Shown: one piece after another, positions 17,556 to 27,943 of the stretch
How positions within the stretch are numbered: the first letter of the stretch is position 1
Layout: each line of letters opens with the position of its first letter
Source of the DNA: Pseudomonadota bacterium
GTDB lineage: Bacteria; Pseudomonadota; Gammaproteobacteria; Burkholderiales; UBA9220
Assembly (NCBI GenBank): GCA_021845865.1
Contig: JAJZVC010000005.1
Location: 25,760-89,759 of the forward strand
Reading direction: 5' to 3'
Length of the DNA stretch: 64,000 nucleotides
Program-made: the position numbers and the translations under genes
The notes under the pieces: model-generated
What the model saw: the letters and a program-made list of their open reading frames with translations, nothing else
The model's database searches: none
Told to the model about the DNA's origin: nothing

Positions 17556-18406
17556 CCGAAGAGGCACTGGAACAGGATCAGGCGCAAGCTGCCGTCTCAG
17601 GGGAGGCTGGTGACACGGCGGCGTCCCCCCAGAACAGCGCAGGCGCCCTGCTGCGGCAGGCGCGCGAGGAATCCGGCTTCAGCGTTGCCGATATCGCCCG
17701 CCAGCTCAAGTTGGGCGCGCGCCAAATCGAAGCCCTGGAAGAGAACGATTTCGACAAGCTGCCGGGGCCGACCTTTGTCCGCGGTTTCATCCGCAATTAC
17801 GCCAAGCTGCTGCAAATCGACCCCAGTCCCGTCCTGGACGCTTATCTTCGCACCGATCCGCAGTTGCCGGCCCAAGTCATTACCGCGCCCGAGGATCAGG
17901 TCAGCTTTAGCGAGCATCCCAAAGGTTTTCAAATTCGTTATGGCATCGCCTTGGCCGTCGCCGTGGCGGTGGCTGGAGCCGCCCTTTACCACTGGTCGCC
18001 CGTGAAGGGGGCCGCGCCCATTTCCGACAGCGTCAGCAAGCACGCCGAGATAACGCTCCCTCCCCCGGAAGAGAACAAACCCGAGCCGGTCGCCCCCGTG
18101 GCCGCCGAGCCGGTCGCCGCGACGCCTCAGCAGCAAGCGGCCCCCTCGGCCGCCGCTCCCAGCGAAGCATTGCCGGCTATTACATTGACTTTCAGCGGCA
18201 ATTCCTGGGTCGAAATCCATGACCGTCAGGGAAAAATCGTTTTTTCCCAGCTTAATCCTGCCGGGACGCAGCAAACGATACAGGGCGCCCCCCCGCTTGA
18301 GCTGGTGATCGGCAACGCCCCCGCCGTCAAATTGAGCTACAAGGGCAAGCCCGTTGATTTGACGGCCTTCACCCGTTCCGACGTGGCCCGCATCACCCTG
18401 GACTGA
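17552..18406 (+). CDS. RodZ-like helix-turn-helix / DUF4115 membrane protein
   Basis: 284 aa: N-terminal cytoplasmic helix-turn-helix of the Cro/RodZ type (LLRQAREESGFSVADIARQL to FVRGFIRNYAKLL, residues 30-95), one transmembrane helix (about 130-147), a Pro/Ala-rich linker and a C-terminal DUF4115 domain beginning at ITLTFSGNSWVEIHD. RodZ links MreB to the cell-wall elongation machinery. It starts in a 4-nt overlap with pilW and is followed by ispG, the usual place. Confidence 0.87.
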   Translation: MTEEALEQDQAQAAVSGEAGDTAASPQNSAGALLRQAREESGFSVADIARQLKLGARQIEALEENDFDKLPGPTFVRGFIRNYAKLLQIDPSPVLDAYLRTDPQLPAQVITAPEDQVSFSEHPKGFQIRYGIALAVAVAVAGAALYHWSPVKGAAPISDSVSKHAEITLPPPEENKPEPVAPVAAEPVAATPQQQAAPSAAAPSEALPAITLTFSGNSWVEIHDRQGKIVFSQLNPAGTQQTIQGAPPLELVIGNAPAVKLSYKGKPVDLTAFTRSDVARITLD

Positions 18407-18409
18407 ACC

Positions 18410-19507
18410 ATGCACCACCACCAGATTCCCCGCCGGAAAAGCCGGCAAATTCGCGTTGGTAACGTCCTGGTGGGAGGCGATGCTCCCATCAGCGTTCAGA
18501 CCATGACCAATACCGACACCTGCGACGTGGCCGCCACGGTGGAGCAGATACGCCGCTCGGCCAAAGCCGGCGCCGACATCGTGCGCGTTTCGGTCCCCAC
18601 CATGGAAGCCGCGGAGGCTTTCGGCGAAATCAAGAAACAGTCGCCGGTGCCGCTGGTGACGGATATTCACTTCGACTACAAAATCGCCCTGCGAGTCGCC
18701 GAACTAGGAGCGGATTGCCTTCGCATCAATCCCGGCAACATCGGCCGCGAGGACAGGGTGAGGGCCGTGGTGGAATCCGCCCGCGACCACGGGATTCCCA
18801 TCCGCATCGGCGTCAATGCCGGTTCCCTGGAAAAGGACTTGCAGCAGAAGTATGGCGAACCCACCCCAGAGGCCATGGTGGAGTCAGCCATGCGCCACAT
18901 CGAAATCCTCGAAAAACTGAATTTCCCCGATTTCAAGGTCAGCCTCAAGGCTTCCGACGTTTTCACCACGGTGGAAGCCTATAAACTGCTCGCCAACCAA
19001 ATCGAGCAGCCTCTCCACCTCGGCATTACCGAGGCTGGCGGCCTGCGCTCCGGCAGCGTGAAATCCGCTATCGGACTGGGATTGCTGCTCGCCCAGGGCA
19101 TCGGCGACACCCTCCGGGTTTCCCTGGCGGCGGATGTGGTGGAAGAAGTGAAAGTCGGCTTCGACATCCTGAAAAGCCTGCATCTGCGCCAGAAGGGAAT
19201 CAACCTCATCGCCTGTCCCACTTGTTCCCGCCAGGAATTCGATGTCATCAAGACCGTCAATGCCCTGGAGGAGCGGCTGGAAGACATCACCGAACATCTG
19301 GACGTGGCGGTTATCGGCTGCGTGGTAAACGGCCCCGGCGAGGCGCGGGAGGCTCACCTCGGCGTCACCGGCGGTTCGCCCAATCTGCTGCTGTACGTGG
19401 ACGGCAAGCCGGAAGAAAAAATCAAGGAAGAGGGCCTGGTCGACCTACTGGAACAGCGCATCCGCGCCAAGATCGCCACCATGAAGACCGACAAACCCCA
19501 GGACTGA
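18410..19507 (+). CDS. ispG: 4-hydroxy-3-methylbut-2-en-1-yl diphosphate synthase (flavodoxin/ferredoxin)
   Basis: 365 aa. IspG makes HMBPP from MEcPP in the non-mevalonate isoprenoid pathway with a [4Fe-4S] cluster. The cluster ligands Cys269 and Cys272 (ACPTCSR) and Cys304 ([10 protein letters not shown]) are present and agree with the E. coli positions; QTMTNTDT and RINPGNIG are family segments. The length is that of the short bacterial form without the plant insertion. Confidence 0.97.
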   Translation: MHHHQIPRRKSRQIRVGNVLVGGDAPISVQTMTNTDTCDVAATVEQIRRSAKAGADIVRVSVPTMEAAEAFGEIKKQSPVPLVTDIHFDYKIALRVAELGADCLRINPGNIGREDRVRAVVESARDHGIPIRIGVNAGSLEKDLQQKYGEPTPEAMVESAMRHIEILEKLNFPDFKVSLKASDVFTTVEAYKLLANQIEQPLHLGITEAGGLRSGSVKSAIGLGLLLAQGIGDTLRVSLAADVVEEVKVGFDILKSLHLRQKGINLIACPTCSRQEFDVIKTVNALEERLEDITEHLDVAVIGCVVNGPGEAREAHLGVTGGSPNLLLYVDGKPEEKIKEEGLVDLLEQRIRAKIATMKTDKPQD

Positions 19508-19543
19508 GTCCTCCATCCATTTACTCATTCATTTCAGAGCACT

Positions 19544-20806
19544 ATGAGCAACACCATCCAAGCCGTGCGCGGCATGAACGACGTTCTTCCCGATCACGCC
19601 CATATCTGGGCGTTTTTCGAAGAGACCGTCCGCGACTGGCTCCATGCCTACGGCTATCGCAACATCCGCATGCCCATCGTCGAGCAGACCGGCCTTTTCA
19701 AGCGCGCCATCGGCGAAGTCACCGACATCGTCGAAAAGGAGATGTACACCTTCGTCGACAGCCTGAACGGCGAGAGCCTGACCCTGCGCCCGGAGGGAAC
19801 CGCCGGCTGCGTGCGCGCCGTTCTGCAACACAACCTCCTGTACAATGCCCCCCAGCGTCTCTGGTACATGGGCCCCATGTTCCGCCACGAGCGCCCCCAG
19901 AAGGGGCGTTACCGCCAGTTCCACCAAGTGGGCGTGGAATCCTTGGGCTTCGCCGGACCGGACATGGACGCGGAACAGATCATCATGGGCGCGCGCCTGT
20001 GGAAGAAGCTCGGCCTGAGCGATATCGCCCTCCAGATCAACACCTTGGGCAGCAGCGAAGACCGGGCCCGCTACCGTTCCCGCCTGGTGAAATACCTGGA
20101 GGGGCACCTCGATCAACTGGACGAGGATTCCCGCCGCCGCCTCCACAGCAATCCGCTGCGGGTGCTGGACAGCAAGAATCCCGCGATGCAGGGCATCATC
20201 GAAGGAGCGCCGCGGCTGCTGGACGACCTGGGCGAAGACGCCCTGAAGCATTTCGAGGACCTGCAAAGCATGCTGCGCAGCGCCGGGGTGGAGTTCGAAA
20301 TCAATACCCGTCTGGTGCGGGGGCTGGATTATTACAACTACAGCGTGTTCGAATGGGTGACCGATCGTCTTGGCGCCCAGGGCACGGTATGCGCCGGCGG
20401 CCGCTATGACGGACTGGTCGAACAACTGGGCGGCAAGCCGGCCTCCGCCTGCGGCTTCGCCATGGGCGTGGAGCGCCTGCTGGCACTGATGGAAGAACAG
20501 AAGGTGGATATCCCGCAGGCGGCCCCCGACGCTTACGTCGTCCATGTGGGCGAAGCAGCGGACCGCTTCGCCTTGAATGCCGTGGAACAATTACGTGATG
20601 CCGGCGTCCGCGCCGTGCTGCACTGCGGTGGAGGGAGCTTCAAATCCCAAATGAAAAAGGCCGACCAAAGCGGCGCCCGCTATGCCTTGATCATCGGCGA
20701 TAATGAAGCTGCCGCGGGCCAGATTGCCGTCAAACCCCTGCGTGTTCCCGGGGAACAATCCATGCTCGGCGTGGCCGAAACCGCCGACATTCTCAAACAA
20801 CGTTAA
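19544..20806 (+). CDS. hisS: Histidyl-tRNA synthetase
   Basis: 420 aa class II synthetase. It starts with [11 protein letters not shown]; class II motif 2 is around [16 protein letters not shown], the histidine-binding loop is [15 protein letters not shown], and motif 3 is [15 protein letters not shown]. The C-terminal anticodon-binding domain begins near residue 325. It lies 36 nt after ispG. Confidence 0.97.
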   Translation: MSNTIQAVRGMNDVLPDHAHIWAFFEETVRDWLHAYGYRNIRMPIVEQTGLFKRAIGEVTDIVEKEMYTFVDSLNGESLTLRPEGTAGCVRAVLQHNLLYNAPQRLWYMGPMFRHERPQKGRYRQFHQVGVESLGFAGPDMDAEQIIMGARLWKKLGLSDIALQINTLGSSEDRARYRSRLVKYLEGHLDQLDEDSRRRLHSNPLRVLDSKNPAMQGIIEGAPRLLDDLGEDALKHFEDLQSMLRSAGVEFEINTRLVRGLDYYNYSVFEWVTDRLGAQGTVCAGGRYDGLVEQLGGKPASACGFAMGVERLLALMEEQKVDIPQAAPDAYVVHVGEAADRFALNAVEQLRDAGVRAVLHCGGGSFKSQMKKADQSGARYALIIGDNEAAAGQIAVKPLRVPGEQSMLGVAETADILKQR

Positions 20807-20823
20807 ACCATATCGGGAAAACC

Positions 20824-21450
20824 ATGTACGACCTCGAAGAACAGGAACAGCTTGACGCCCTCAAGGCGTGGTGGAAACAGCATGGCAAGACGGTGATCGT
20901 TGCCGCGGCGGTGGGCATTGCCGTTGCCGCCGGCATCCAGGGCTGGCGCCATTACCAGAAAACGCAAACCGCCAATGCCGCGACGCTTTACCAGGGCCTG
21001 CAGGATGCCCTGCAAATGCGTGACCTGAAGAAAGTGCGCGATGCCGCCGGGCAATTGATAGACAAATATCCCTCTACCCCTTACGCTGCCCGGGCCGCCA
21101 TGATCGCTTCCGCCGCCAACTCCGGCAACGGCGACGACAAGAGCGCCAAAGCCCAGTTGCAGTGGGTAGTGGAGCACGCCAAGGAATCCCAGCTTCAGGA
21201 TACCGCCCGCTTGAGGCTGGCCGGCCTTCTGCTGCAAGAAAAGGACTACGGCGCCGCAGCCAAGCTCCTGGACGCCCAACATGACCCGGCCTTCGACGGC
21301 CTTTACGCGGACCTCAAGGGCGACCTCCTGTCCCTGCAGGGCAAAACCGACGAAGCGAAGAAGGCCTATCGTACCGCGTTGGAGAAACTGGACCAGAAGG
21401 GTGAGTACCGCAACCTGGTGCAAATGAAACTGGACGCCCTGGGAGGCTGA
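20824..21450 (+). CDS. YfgM-family TPR protein (ancillary SecYEG translocon subunit)
   Basis: 208 aa: cytoplasmic N terminus starting YDLEEQEQLDALKAWW, one transmembrane helix (about 24-40) and a periplasmic TPR region. The family, between hisS and bamB in many Proteobacteria, includes E. coli YfgM, which contacts the Sec translocon and the chaperone PpiD. The start follows hisS by 17 nt, and bamB begins 2 nt after the stop. Confidence 0.9.
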   Translation: MYDLEEQEQLDALKAWWKQHGKTVIVAAAVGIAVAAGIQGWRHYQKTQTANAATLYQGLQDALQMRDLKKVRDAAGQLIDKYPSTPYAARAAMIASAANSGNGDDKSAKAQLQWVVEHAKESQLQDTARLRLAGLLLQEKDYGAAAKLLDAQHDPAFDGLYADLKGDLLSLQGKTDEAKKAYRTALEKLDQKGEYRNLVQMKLDALGG

Positions 21451-21452
21451 CC

Positions 21453-22640
21453 ATGCGCAACTTCCGCTCCACCACCGTCCGCATTCTGTTGGCCATGGGC
21501 TTGGCCGCCCAGCTTGCCGCTTGCTCCAGCCTGAAGGAGAACGTCTCCACCGGTTTCGGACTCTTCGGTAGCAAGGATAACAGCGTCAAGCCTGCCGCCC
21601 TCGTCGACTTCAAGCCCTCACTCGTCCTGGGCACGGCATGGCGCGCCTCGGTGGGAGAGGCGGGCGACTATGTCTTCTTCCCCGCGCTTTACGGCAACAG
21701 CGTCTTCGCCGCTGGGCACGACGGCAAGATTGCCCGTTTCGAGGCCGACACCGGCCGGACTGTGTGGACGGTGGATGCCGGCAAGAAACTCACCGGGGGC
21801 GTTGGCGCCGGGGAGGGGATTGTTGTCGTGGGAACCCCCGAGGCACAACTCCTGGCCTTCGACGAAGGCGACGGCCACCCCTTGTGGCAGGCGCGGCTGA
21901 GCGGCGAAATCCTGAGCGCGCCCGCCATCCTCAACGACGTGGTCGTCGTGCGGACCGGCGATGGCCGCCTTTACGGCCTCGATGCCCGTGACGGCAAGCG
22001 CAAATGGACATATCTGCGCCCCAACCCGGCCTTGACCCTGCGCAGCTACGCCGGCGCCCTGGTGGAGCGTGGAGCTGTGTTTTCCGGCTTCGCCGGGGGC
22101 AAACTGGCCGCCCTCGATCTCGGCACCGGCGCCGTCGGCTGGGAAGCCAACGTGGCTCTGCCCCACGGCGTCACCGAACTGGAGCGCATCGCCGACATCA
22201 CCAGCACGCCGGTGGCCGACAGCGGCCAAATCTACGCCGTGGCCTACCAGGGCCGCGTGGTGAGCATCGACATTCCCAGCGGCAACATTGTCTGGGCCCG
22301 GGACATGTCCAGTTTTTCCGGCTTGGCCGTCGATGGCTACAACGTTTACGTCAGCGACGCCAAGGGGGCCGTCGTGGCTCTCGACCGCGCCAGCGGCGCC
22401 AGCATGTGGAAGCAGGACAAGCTGACCGCACGCCAGCTTTCCGCTCCGGCCGTGCTGGGACGCTACGTGGTGGTGGGCGATCTGGAAGGCTATGTCCATT
22501 TCCTCTCCCGGGATGACGGTTCCTTTGCCGGACGCATCGCCACCGACGGCAGCCCGATCCGCGCCCGTCCCCTCGATATCGGTGGCGGGGTGCTGGTACA
22601 GACCAGCAAAGGCGGCCTCTATGTCATTCGCCCCCAATAA
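21453..22640 (+). CDS. bamB: Outer-membrane protein assembly factor, BAM complex lipoprotein
   Basis: 395 aa lipoprotein; the signal sequence ends in QLAACSS, so the lipidated Cys is about residue 25. The body is an eight-bladed beta-propeller of PQQ-like repeats (for example GRTVWTVDAG, GHPLWQARL, GKRKWTY). BamB binds BamA and helps insert outer-membrane barrels. The gene order yfgM-bamB-der supports the call. Confidence 0.94.
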   Translation: MRNFRSTTVRILLAMGLAAQLAACSSLKENVSTGFGLFGSKDNSVKPAALVDFKPSLVLGTAWRASVGEAGDYVFFPALYGNSVFAAGHDGKIARFEADTGRTVWTVDAGKKLTGGVGAGEGIVVVGTPEAQLLAFDEGDGHPLWQARLSGEILSAPAILNDVVVVRTGDGRLYGLDARDGKRKWTYLRPNPALTLRSYAGALVERGAVFSGFAGGKLAALDLGTGAVGWEANVALPHGVTELERIADITSTPVADSGQIYAVAYQGRVVSIDIPSGNIVWARDMSSFSGLAVDGYNVYVSDAKGAVVALDRASGASMWKQDKLTARQLSAPAVLGRYVVVGDLEGYVHFLSRDDGSFAGRIATDGSPIRARPLDIGGGVLVQTSKGGLYVIRPQ

Positions 22641-22658
22641 CGGAATCGGCTCGTAAAG

Positions 22659-24056
22659 ATGAAACCCACCCTCGCCTTGGTCGGTCGGCCCAACGTCGGC
22701 AAATCGACTCTCTTCAACCGCCTGACCAAGAGCCGTGATGCCATCGTGGCGGACATGCCCGGCTTGACCCGGGACCGTCATTACGGCCACGGCGTCATCG
22801 GCGAGAAACCCTTTCTGGTGGTGGACACCGGGGGATTCGAGCCGGTGGCGAGCGAGGGAATCTTCCATGAAATGGCCAAGCAGACCCTGTTGGCGGTAGA
22901 CGAGGCCGACGTGGTGGTGTTCGTGGTGGATGCCCGCCAGGGCTTGACCCCCCAGGACAAAATCATCGCCGACCGGCTGCGCAAATCCAGCTGCAAGGTG
23001 CTGGTGGCCGTCAACAAGGCAGAGGGATTGCCGCGCCAGGTGGTGGCGGCGGAATTCTACGAGCTCGGTCTCGGCGACCCCTATCCCATTTCCGCGACCC
23101 ACGGCGACAACGTGCATCATCTCGTGGAACTGGCCCTGGAGGATTTTCCCCTTGAACAGGAAGGGGAGGGCGATGACGATCACCCGAAGATCGCCGTGGT
23201 CGGCCGTCCCAACGTGGGCAAATCCACCCTCATCAACAGCCTGGTCGGCGAGGAACGGGTTATCGCCTTCGACCTGCCGGGCACCACCCGTGACAGCATT
23301 TACGTGGACTTCGACCGGGATGGCCAGCGCTACACCTTGATCGACACCGCTGGCATACGAAAAAAAGGCAAGGTTTTCGAGTCCATCGAAAAATTCTCGG
23401 TGGTCAAAACCCTGCAGGCCATCGAAGACGCCAACGTCGTGGTTCTGGTGCTGGATGCCCGGCAGGACATCTCCGAGCAGGATGCCCATATCGCCGGTTT
23501 CATCCTGGAAAGCGGCCGTGCCTTGGTGGTGGCCCTCAACAAATGGGATGGCCTTGCCCGGGATGCCCGGGAGCGCATCAAGGCGGACATGGAGCGCAAG
23601 CTGAGTTTTCTTTCCTTCGCGCGCCTGCATTACATCTCCGCCCTCAAGGGCAGCGGGCTGGGCGGTCTGCTGGCGTCGATCAACGAAGCCTATGCAGCGG
23701 CCATGGCCAAGCTTTCCACTCCCAAACTCACCCGCACCCTCCACGATGCCGTGGCGAAACATCAGCCGCCCATCGTCGGCCTGCACCGTCCCAAGCTGCG
23801 CTATGCCCACCAGGGGGGGAGCAATCCACCGGTGATCGTGATTCACGGCAATGCCCTGGAAAGCGTGCCGGAACACTATCGCCGCTATCTGGAAAAAACC
23901 TTCCGCGATGCCTTTAAGCTCCAAGGCACGCCCTTGCGCGTCCAATTCAAGCAGGGCCACAACCCCTATGCGGACAAGAAAGCGCCCCCCCTGACGAAGC
24001 GGCAGGAAAACAAGGCCCGGCGAGAAAAGCGCTTCCGCAATAAGACCTACGGATAG
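22659..24056 (+). CDS. der: Ribosome-assembly GTPase Der (EngA)
   Basis: 465 aa with two tandem GTPase domains, each with the P-loop GRPNVGKST (the first at residues 9-17, the second near 187), followed by a KH-like C-terminal domain ([18 protein letters not shown]) and a basic tail. Der is needed for maturation of the 50S subunit. It lies 18 nt after bamB and closes this block; hfq follows with its own promoter. Confidence 0.97.
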   Translation: MKPTLALVGRPNVGKSTLFNRLTKSRDAIVADMPGLTRDRHYGHGVIGEKPFLVVDTGGFEPVASEGIFHEMAKQTLLAVDEADVVVFVVDARQGLTPQDKIIADRLRKSSCKVLVAVNKAEGLPRQVVAAEFYELGLGDPYPISATHGDNVHHLVELALEDFPLEQEGEGDDDHPKIAVVGRPNVGKSTLINSLVGEERVIAFDLPGTTRDSIYVDFDRDGQRYTLIDTAGIRKKGKVFESIEKFSVVKTLQAIEDANVVVLVLDARQDISEQDAHIAGFILESGRALVVALNKWDGLARDARERIKADMERKLSFLSFARLHYISALKGSGLGGLLASINEAYAAAMAKLSTPKLTRTLHDAVAKHQPPIVGLHRPKLRYAHQGGSNPPVIVIHGNALESVPEHYRRYLEKTFRDAFKLQGTPLRVQFKQGHNPYADKKAPPLTKRQENKARREKRFRNKTYG

Positions 24057-24109
24057 ACCCTCTTCTGAGTTCCCTCATTGAGATGCCTGCATCCGACATG
24101 AAAAATGGA

Positions 24110-24138
24110 CTGGCAGATTCCGTAAAGTGGGGTAATAT
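24110..24138 (+). promoter_or_regulatory. Candidate sigma70 promoter of hfq
   Basis: CTGGCA (24110-24115), 17-nt spacer, TAATAT (24133-24138). It leaves a leader of about 90 nt before the hfq ATG. Seen in sequence only. Confidence 0.4.
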
Positions 24139-24233
24139 AAGAACCCGAGTTCCGAGCTTGCCTATATTTTTTCGGCAATCTCTTTCACGAAGAGTGTTAC
24201 CCAGTTGAATCGAATTAACTTTTGGAGTTTCAA

Positions 24234-24479
24234 ATGAGTGCAAAAGGGCAAATGTTACAAGACCCCTTCCTGAATATCCTGCGCAAGGAACACGTCCCCG
24301 TGTCCATTTACTTGGTCAATGGAATCAAGCTGCAAGGACACATTGACTCCTTCGACCAGTATGTCGTGCTGCTGAAGAACTCCGTCACCCAGATGGTTTA
24401 CAAGCACGCCATTTCTACCGTTGTTCCGGCCCGTCCGGTCAATATCCCCTTTGAGCACCACCCCCAACAAGAATCCTGA
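24234..24479 (+). CDS. hfq: RNA chaperone Hfq
   Basis: 81 aa, hexameric Sm-like protein that pairs small RNAs with mRNAs. It has the distal/proximal-face signature [15 protein letters not shown] and the Sm2 motif [12 protein letters not shown]. The ATG at 24234 has GGAG 6-7 nt upstream; an earlier ATG at 24222 is not supported. The gene is directly followed by hflX with a one-base overlap, the usual order. Confidence 0.97.
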   Translation: MSAKGQMLQDPFLNILRKEHVPVSIYLVNGIKLQGHIDSFDQYVVLLKNSVTQMVYKHAISTVVPARPVNIPFEHHPQQES

Positions 24480-25630
24480 TGTTTGACCGTCCCGAAGGCG
24501 GGGACAAGGCGGTCCTGGTCAGCCTGGATTTCGGCCAGCCTGACTACGAGGAAGACGTTGAGGAATTGTGCCGGCTGGTGGAAAGCGCCGGCCTGGATAT
24601 CGCCGAGGTGATCAGAGGGCGGCGCTCTCGTCCTGATCCGGCGCTTTTCGCGGGTAGCGGTAAAGTGGAAGAGATTTCCCTGTCTCTCGCTGAAAGCGGA
24701 GCAGCCCTCGCCGTCTTCAATCACGAGCTGTCCGCAGCCCAGGAACGTAATCTGGAAAAGGCCCTCAATTGCCGTGTCATCGACCGGACGACCCTGATTC
24801 TTGATATTTTCGCCCAACGCGCCCGCAGCCACGAAGGCAAACTGCAGGTTGAACTGGCGCAGCTGGAGCATCTCTCGACCCGGCTGGTACGCGGCTGGAC
24901 CCACTTGGAGCGGCAACGGGGCGGTATCGGCTTGCGCGGCCCAGGCGAAACGCAGTTGGAGACGGACCGCCGCCTCCTGGGGAAACGCGTCAAATTGCTC
25001 AAGGAAAAGCTGACCACCATCCAGCGCCAGCGCAAGGTCCAGCGGCGCGCCCGCCAGCGCGCAGACGTCCTCTCGGTTTCCCTGGTCGGCTACACCAACG
25101 CCGGCAAGTCGACGTTGTTCAATGCCCTGACCCATGCCAAGGCTTACGCCGCGGACCAGCTTTTCGCCACCCTGGACACCACCTCTCGGCGTCTCTTCCT
25201 GCCGGAAGGCGGGACGGTGGTTCTGTCGGATACCGTCGGCTTCATCAAGCACCTCCCCCACAGCCTGGTGGCAGCGTTCCGCGCCACCCTGGAGGAGGCC
25301 ATTCAAGCCGATTTGCTGCTGCACGTGGTGGACGCCAGCAGCAGCAACTTTGCGCAACAAATCGAAGAAGTGAACAAAGTGCTGCAAGAGATCGGCGCCG
25401 ATACCATCCCGCAAGTAAAAATCATGAACAAAATCGACCTCAAGGGACTCTCTTCGGGAGTGGAGCGGGATGAGTATGGTAGAATCGTGGCCGTACGCGT
25501 TAGCGCTAGAACCGGCGACGGCCTGGACTTTGTGCGCCAAGCTCTTGCCGAGACGGTAGCGGCAACCCGCCGTCAAAACCGGCCGGAAGAAACCACATTG
25601 GGAATTCCTATTCCCGGCCCCCATTGCTGA
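24479..25630 (+). CDS. hflX: Ribosome-associated GTPase HflX
   Basis: 383 aa. The N-terminal HflX domain is followed by a coiled-coil linker with GGIGLRGPGETQLETDRR and a GTPase domain with P-loop VGYTNAGKST (about residue 203) and DTVGFIKHLPH. HflX splits stalled ribosomes under heat or antibiotic stress. It starts in the stop of hfq and is followed by hflKC. Confidence 0.96.
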   Translation: MFDRPEGGDKAVLVSLDFGQPDYEEDVEELCRLVESAGLDIAEVIRGRRSRPDPALFAGSGKVEEISLSLAESGAALAVFNHELSAAQERNLEKALNCRVIDRTTLILDIFAQRARSHEGKLQVELAQLEHLSTRLVRGWTHLERQRGGIGLRGPGETQLETDRRLLGKRVKLLKEKLTTIQRQRKVQRRARQRADVLSVSLVGYTNAGKSTLFNALTHAKAYAADQLFATLDTTSRRLFLPEGGTVVLSDTVGFIKHLPHSLVAAFRATLEEAIQADLLLHVVDASSSNFAQQIEEVNKVLQEIGADTIPQVKIMNKIDLKGLSSGVERDEYGRIVAVRVSARTGDGLDFVRQALAETVAATRRQNRPEETTLGIPIPGPHC

Positions 25631-25655
25631 ACCGGATAATACTCAGGAATACGCT

Positions 25656-26858
25656 ATGGCATGGAACGATCCCCAGTGGGGAGGAAAAAAGAATAATGAC
25701 GGCCCACCCGATTTGGATGAGTTGTGGCGTAAGTTCAACCAGAAGCTGAACGAACTGTTCGGCCGCAAGGGAGGCGGGCGCCCCTCCGGAGACGGCGAAG
25801 GGCCGAGTGGCAGTCCTGTCAAGCTGCCCGGCGTGGGCGTGCTCGCCGCCGCCGCCGTGGCGGTGTGGCTGGGCAGCGGTTTTTATATCGTCGATGCCGC
25901 CAAGCGGGGGATCGTGCTGCGCTTTGGCAAATACGTCGAAACCACCCAACCCGGTCCCCACTGGCATCTTCCCTATCCCATAGAAAGCGTTGAGGTCGTC
26001 AACCTCGACCAAATGCGGACGGTGGAAATAGGCTACCGCAACAACTTCAAGAACAAGGTACAGAAAGAAGCCTTGATGCTTACGGACGATGAGAACATCA
26101 TCGATATCCAGTTCGCCGTGCAGTACATTCTGAAAAACCCCGAAGACTACCTGTTCAGCAACCGCAACCCGGACGAGGCCGTGCGGCAAGCCGCCGAAAC
26201 CTCCATTCGCGAAGTGGTGGGCAAGAGCAAAATGGACTTCGTCCTCTACGAAGGCCGTGAAGCCGTGGCCTCCAACGCGGCCAAGCTGATGCAGGAGATT
26301 CTCGACCGCTACAAGACAGGCATTGCCATCAGCAAAGTGACGATGCAAAACGCCCAGCCCCCGGAAGAGGTTCAAGCCGCTTTCGACGATGCGGTCAAGG
26401 CAGGCCAGGACCGGGATCGTCAAAAGAACGAGGGGCAAGCCTACGCCAACGACGTCATTCCCAAGGCCCGCGGCACCGCCGCTCGCCTGCTGGAGGAGGC
26501 GGAGGGCTACAAGCAGCGCGTCATCGCCAACGCCGAGGGTGACGCGAGCCGCTTCAAGCAGGTGGTGGTCGAATACAATAAGGCTCCTGGCGTCACCCGT
26601 GACCGTCTCTACCTCGATGCCATGCAGCAGATCTACGCCAATACCAGCAAGGTGCTGGTGGACCAAAAGAACGGCAACAGCCTGCTTTACCTGCCCTTGG
26701 ACAAACTGATTCAGCAAAGCGCAAGCGAGGCGCCCGCCACGAAACCTGCTGCCCCGGCCGTGCCGCCGCCCCAAGAGACGTCGCCGGCATCCGGTGGTGA
26801 CAGCACATTCCGCTCCCGCGACGCCTTTCGCAGCCGTGACAGGGAGGTAAGGCCGTGA
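25656..26858 (+). CDS. hflK: FtsH-protease modulator HflK
   Basis: 400 aa: Gly/Asn-rich cytoplasmic N terminus (MAWNDPQWGGKKN), one transmembrane helix near residues 55-75, an SPFH/band-7 domain and a Pro/Ala-rich tail. With HflC it forms a large cage that surrounds FtsH in the inner membrane and limits its proteolysis. It overlaps hflC by 4 nt. Confidence 0.95.
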   Translation: MAWNDPQWGGKKNNDGPPDLDELWRKFNQKLNELFGRKGGGRPSGDGEGPSGSPVKLPGVGVLAAAAVAVWLGSGFYIVDAAKRGIVLRFGKYVETTQPGPHWHLPYPIESVEVVNLDQMRTVEIGYRNNFKNKVQKEALMLTDDENIIDIQFAVQYILKNPEDYLFSNRNPDEAVRQAAETSIREVVGKSKMDFVLYEGREAVASNAAKLMQEILDRYKTGIAISKVTMQNAQPPEEVQAAFDDAVKAGQDRDRQKNEGQAYANDVIPKARGTAARLLEEAEGYKQRVIANAEGDASRFKQVVVEYNKAPGVTRDRLYLDAMQQIYANTSKVLVDQKNGNSLLYLPLDKLIQQSASEAPATKPAAPAVPPPQETSPASGGDSTFRSRDAFRSRDREVRP

Positions 26859-27730
26859 AGAAAAATCTCTCCACCCTCATTGCCGCCGCGGTCGTCGCGT
26901 TCGCCGTGCTGAGTTTTTCCGTCTTCACCGTTGACCAGCGCCAGGCTGCGGTCGTCTTCCAGTTGGGGGAGATCGTTTCGGTCAAAACCAAACCGGGCCT
27001 GTATTTCAAACTGCCCTTGGTGCAGAACGTGCGTTTCTTCGACAAACGCATCCTCACCATCGACACGCCGGAACCGGAACGTTTCATCACCTCCGAGAAA
27101 AAGAACGTGCTGGTCGACTATTACGCCAAATGGCGCATCGTTGACGTCAAGCGGTACTATGTCAGCGTGGGCGGCGACGAAAGCCGCGCGGAAACCCGCC
27201 TGATGCAGACCATCAACGACAGCCTCCGGGCCGAGTTCGGCAAACGCACGGTTCACGACGTGGTCTCCGGCGAGCGGGACAAAATCATGGAAATCCTGCG
27301 AGCCAAGGCCGACCAGGATGCCCGAAAAATCGGCGCCCAGGTTCTGGACGTTCGCCTGAAGCGGGTGGATCTCCCCCAGGAAGTCAGCGAGTCCGTCTAT
27401 CGCCGCATGGAAGCCGAGAGGAAGCGGGTTGCCAACGAGCTGCGCTCCCAAGGCGCGGCGGAAGCGGAAAAAATCCGTGCCGATGCGGACCGTCAGCGTG
27501 AGGTGATCCTGGCCGAAGCCTACCGCGATGCCCAGCGCACCAAAGGGGAGGGCGATGGCAAGGCCTCGGCCATCTATGCCGCCGCCTATGGCCAGAACCC
27601 GGAGTTCTATGCGTTCTACCGCAGCCTCCAGGCTTACCGCGAGAGTTTCAAGAACAAGAACGACGTCCTGGTGCTGGACCCCAGTTCGGACTTCTTCAAA
27701 TACATGAAACACCCCAAGGCTGGCAAATGA
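26855..27730 (+). CDS. hflC: FtsH-protease modulator HflC
   Basis: 291 aa: an N-terminal signal anchor (residues 6-25), then an SPFH domain (VDQRQAAVVFQLGEI, RFITSEKKNVLVDYYAKW). It pairs with HflK. The start codon is GTG at 26855, inside the end of hflK. The end overlaps a DUF2065 gene by 4 nt. Confidence 0.95.
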   Translation: MKKNLSTLIAAAVVAFAVLSFSVFTVDQRQAAVVFQLGEIVSVKTKPGLYFKLPLVQNVRFFDKRILTIDTPEPERFITSEKKNVLVDYYAKWRIVDVKRYYVSVGGDESRAETRLMQTINDSLRAEFGKRTVHDVVSGERDKIMEILRAKADQDARKIGAQVLDVRLKRVDLPQEVSESVYRRMEAERKRVANELRSQGAAEAEKIRADADRQREVILAEAYRDAQRTKGEGDGKASAIYAAAYGQNPEFYAFYRSLQAYRESFKNKNDVLVLDPSSDFFKYMKHPKAGK

Positions 27731-27918
27731 GTGGAAACTTGCTGAACGCTCTGGCACTGATGCTGGTGATTGAAGGCGTACTGCCCTTTCTCGCCCCAGC
27801 CGCATGGCGCCAGACTTTCCGCAAGATGGTCGAGTTTTCCGACGGGCAACTGCGTTTTGTCGGCATGACCTCCATGCTGGGCGGCCTGTTGCTGCTCTAT
27901 CTGGCCAACCCTTCTTGA
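27727..27918 (+). CDS. DUF2065 small inner-membrane protein
   Basis: 63 aa with two hydrophobic segments (residues 3-20 and 41-60) and the family pattern ALALMLVIEGVLPFLAP...WR. Function is unknown. The DUF2065 gene after hflC and before hisZ or purA is a recurrent arrangement in Proteobacteria. Confidence 0.87.
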   Translation: MSGNLLNALALMLVIEGVLPFLAPAAWRQTFRKMVEFSDGQLRFVGMTSMLGGLLLLYLANPS

Positions 27919-27943
27919 GCAAAAGCTTTCTCTGAATTTCAAA

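Noticed and set aside
19222..20409. 395-codon Arg/Gly/Pro-rich frame over ispG and hisS
   Set aside because: Spans parts of two conserved genes in another frame; low-complexity composition.
21618..23960. 780-codon minus-strand open frame over bamB and der
   Set aside because: Shadow of GC-rich codons in two well-supported conserved genes; composition is His/Gly/Gln-rich nonsense.
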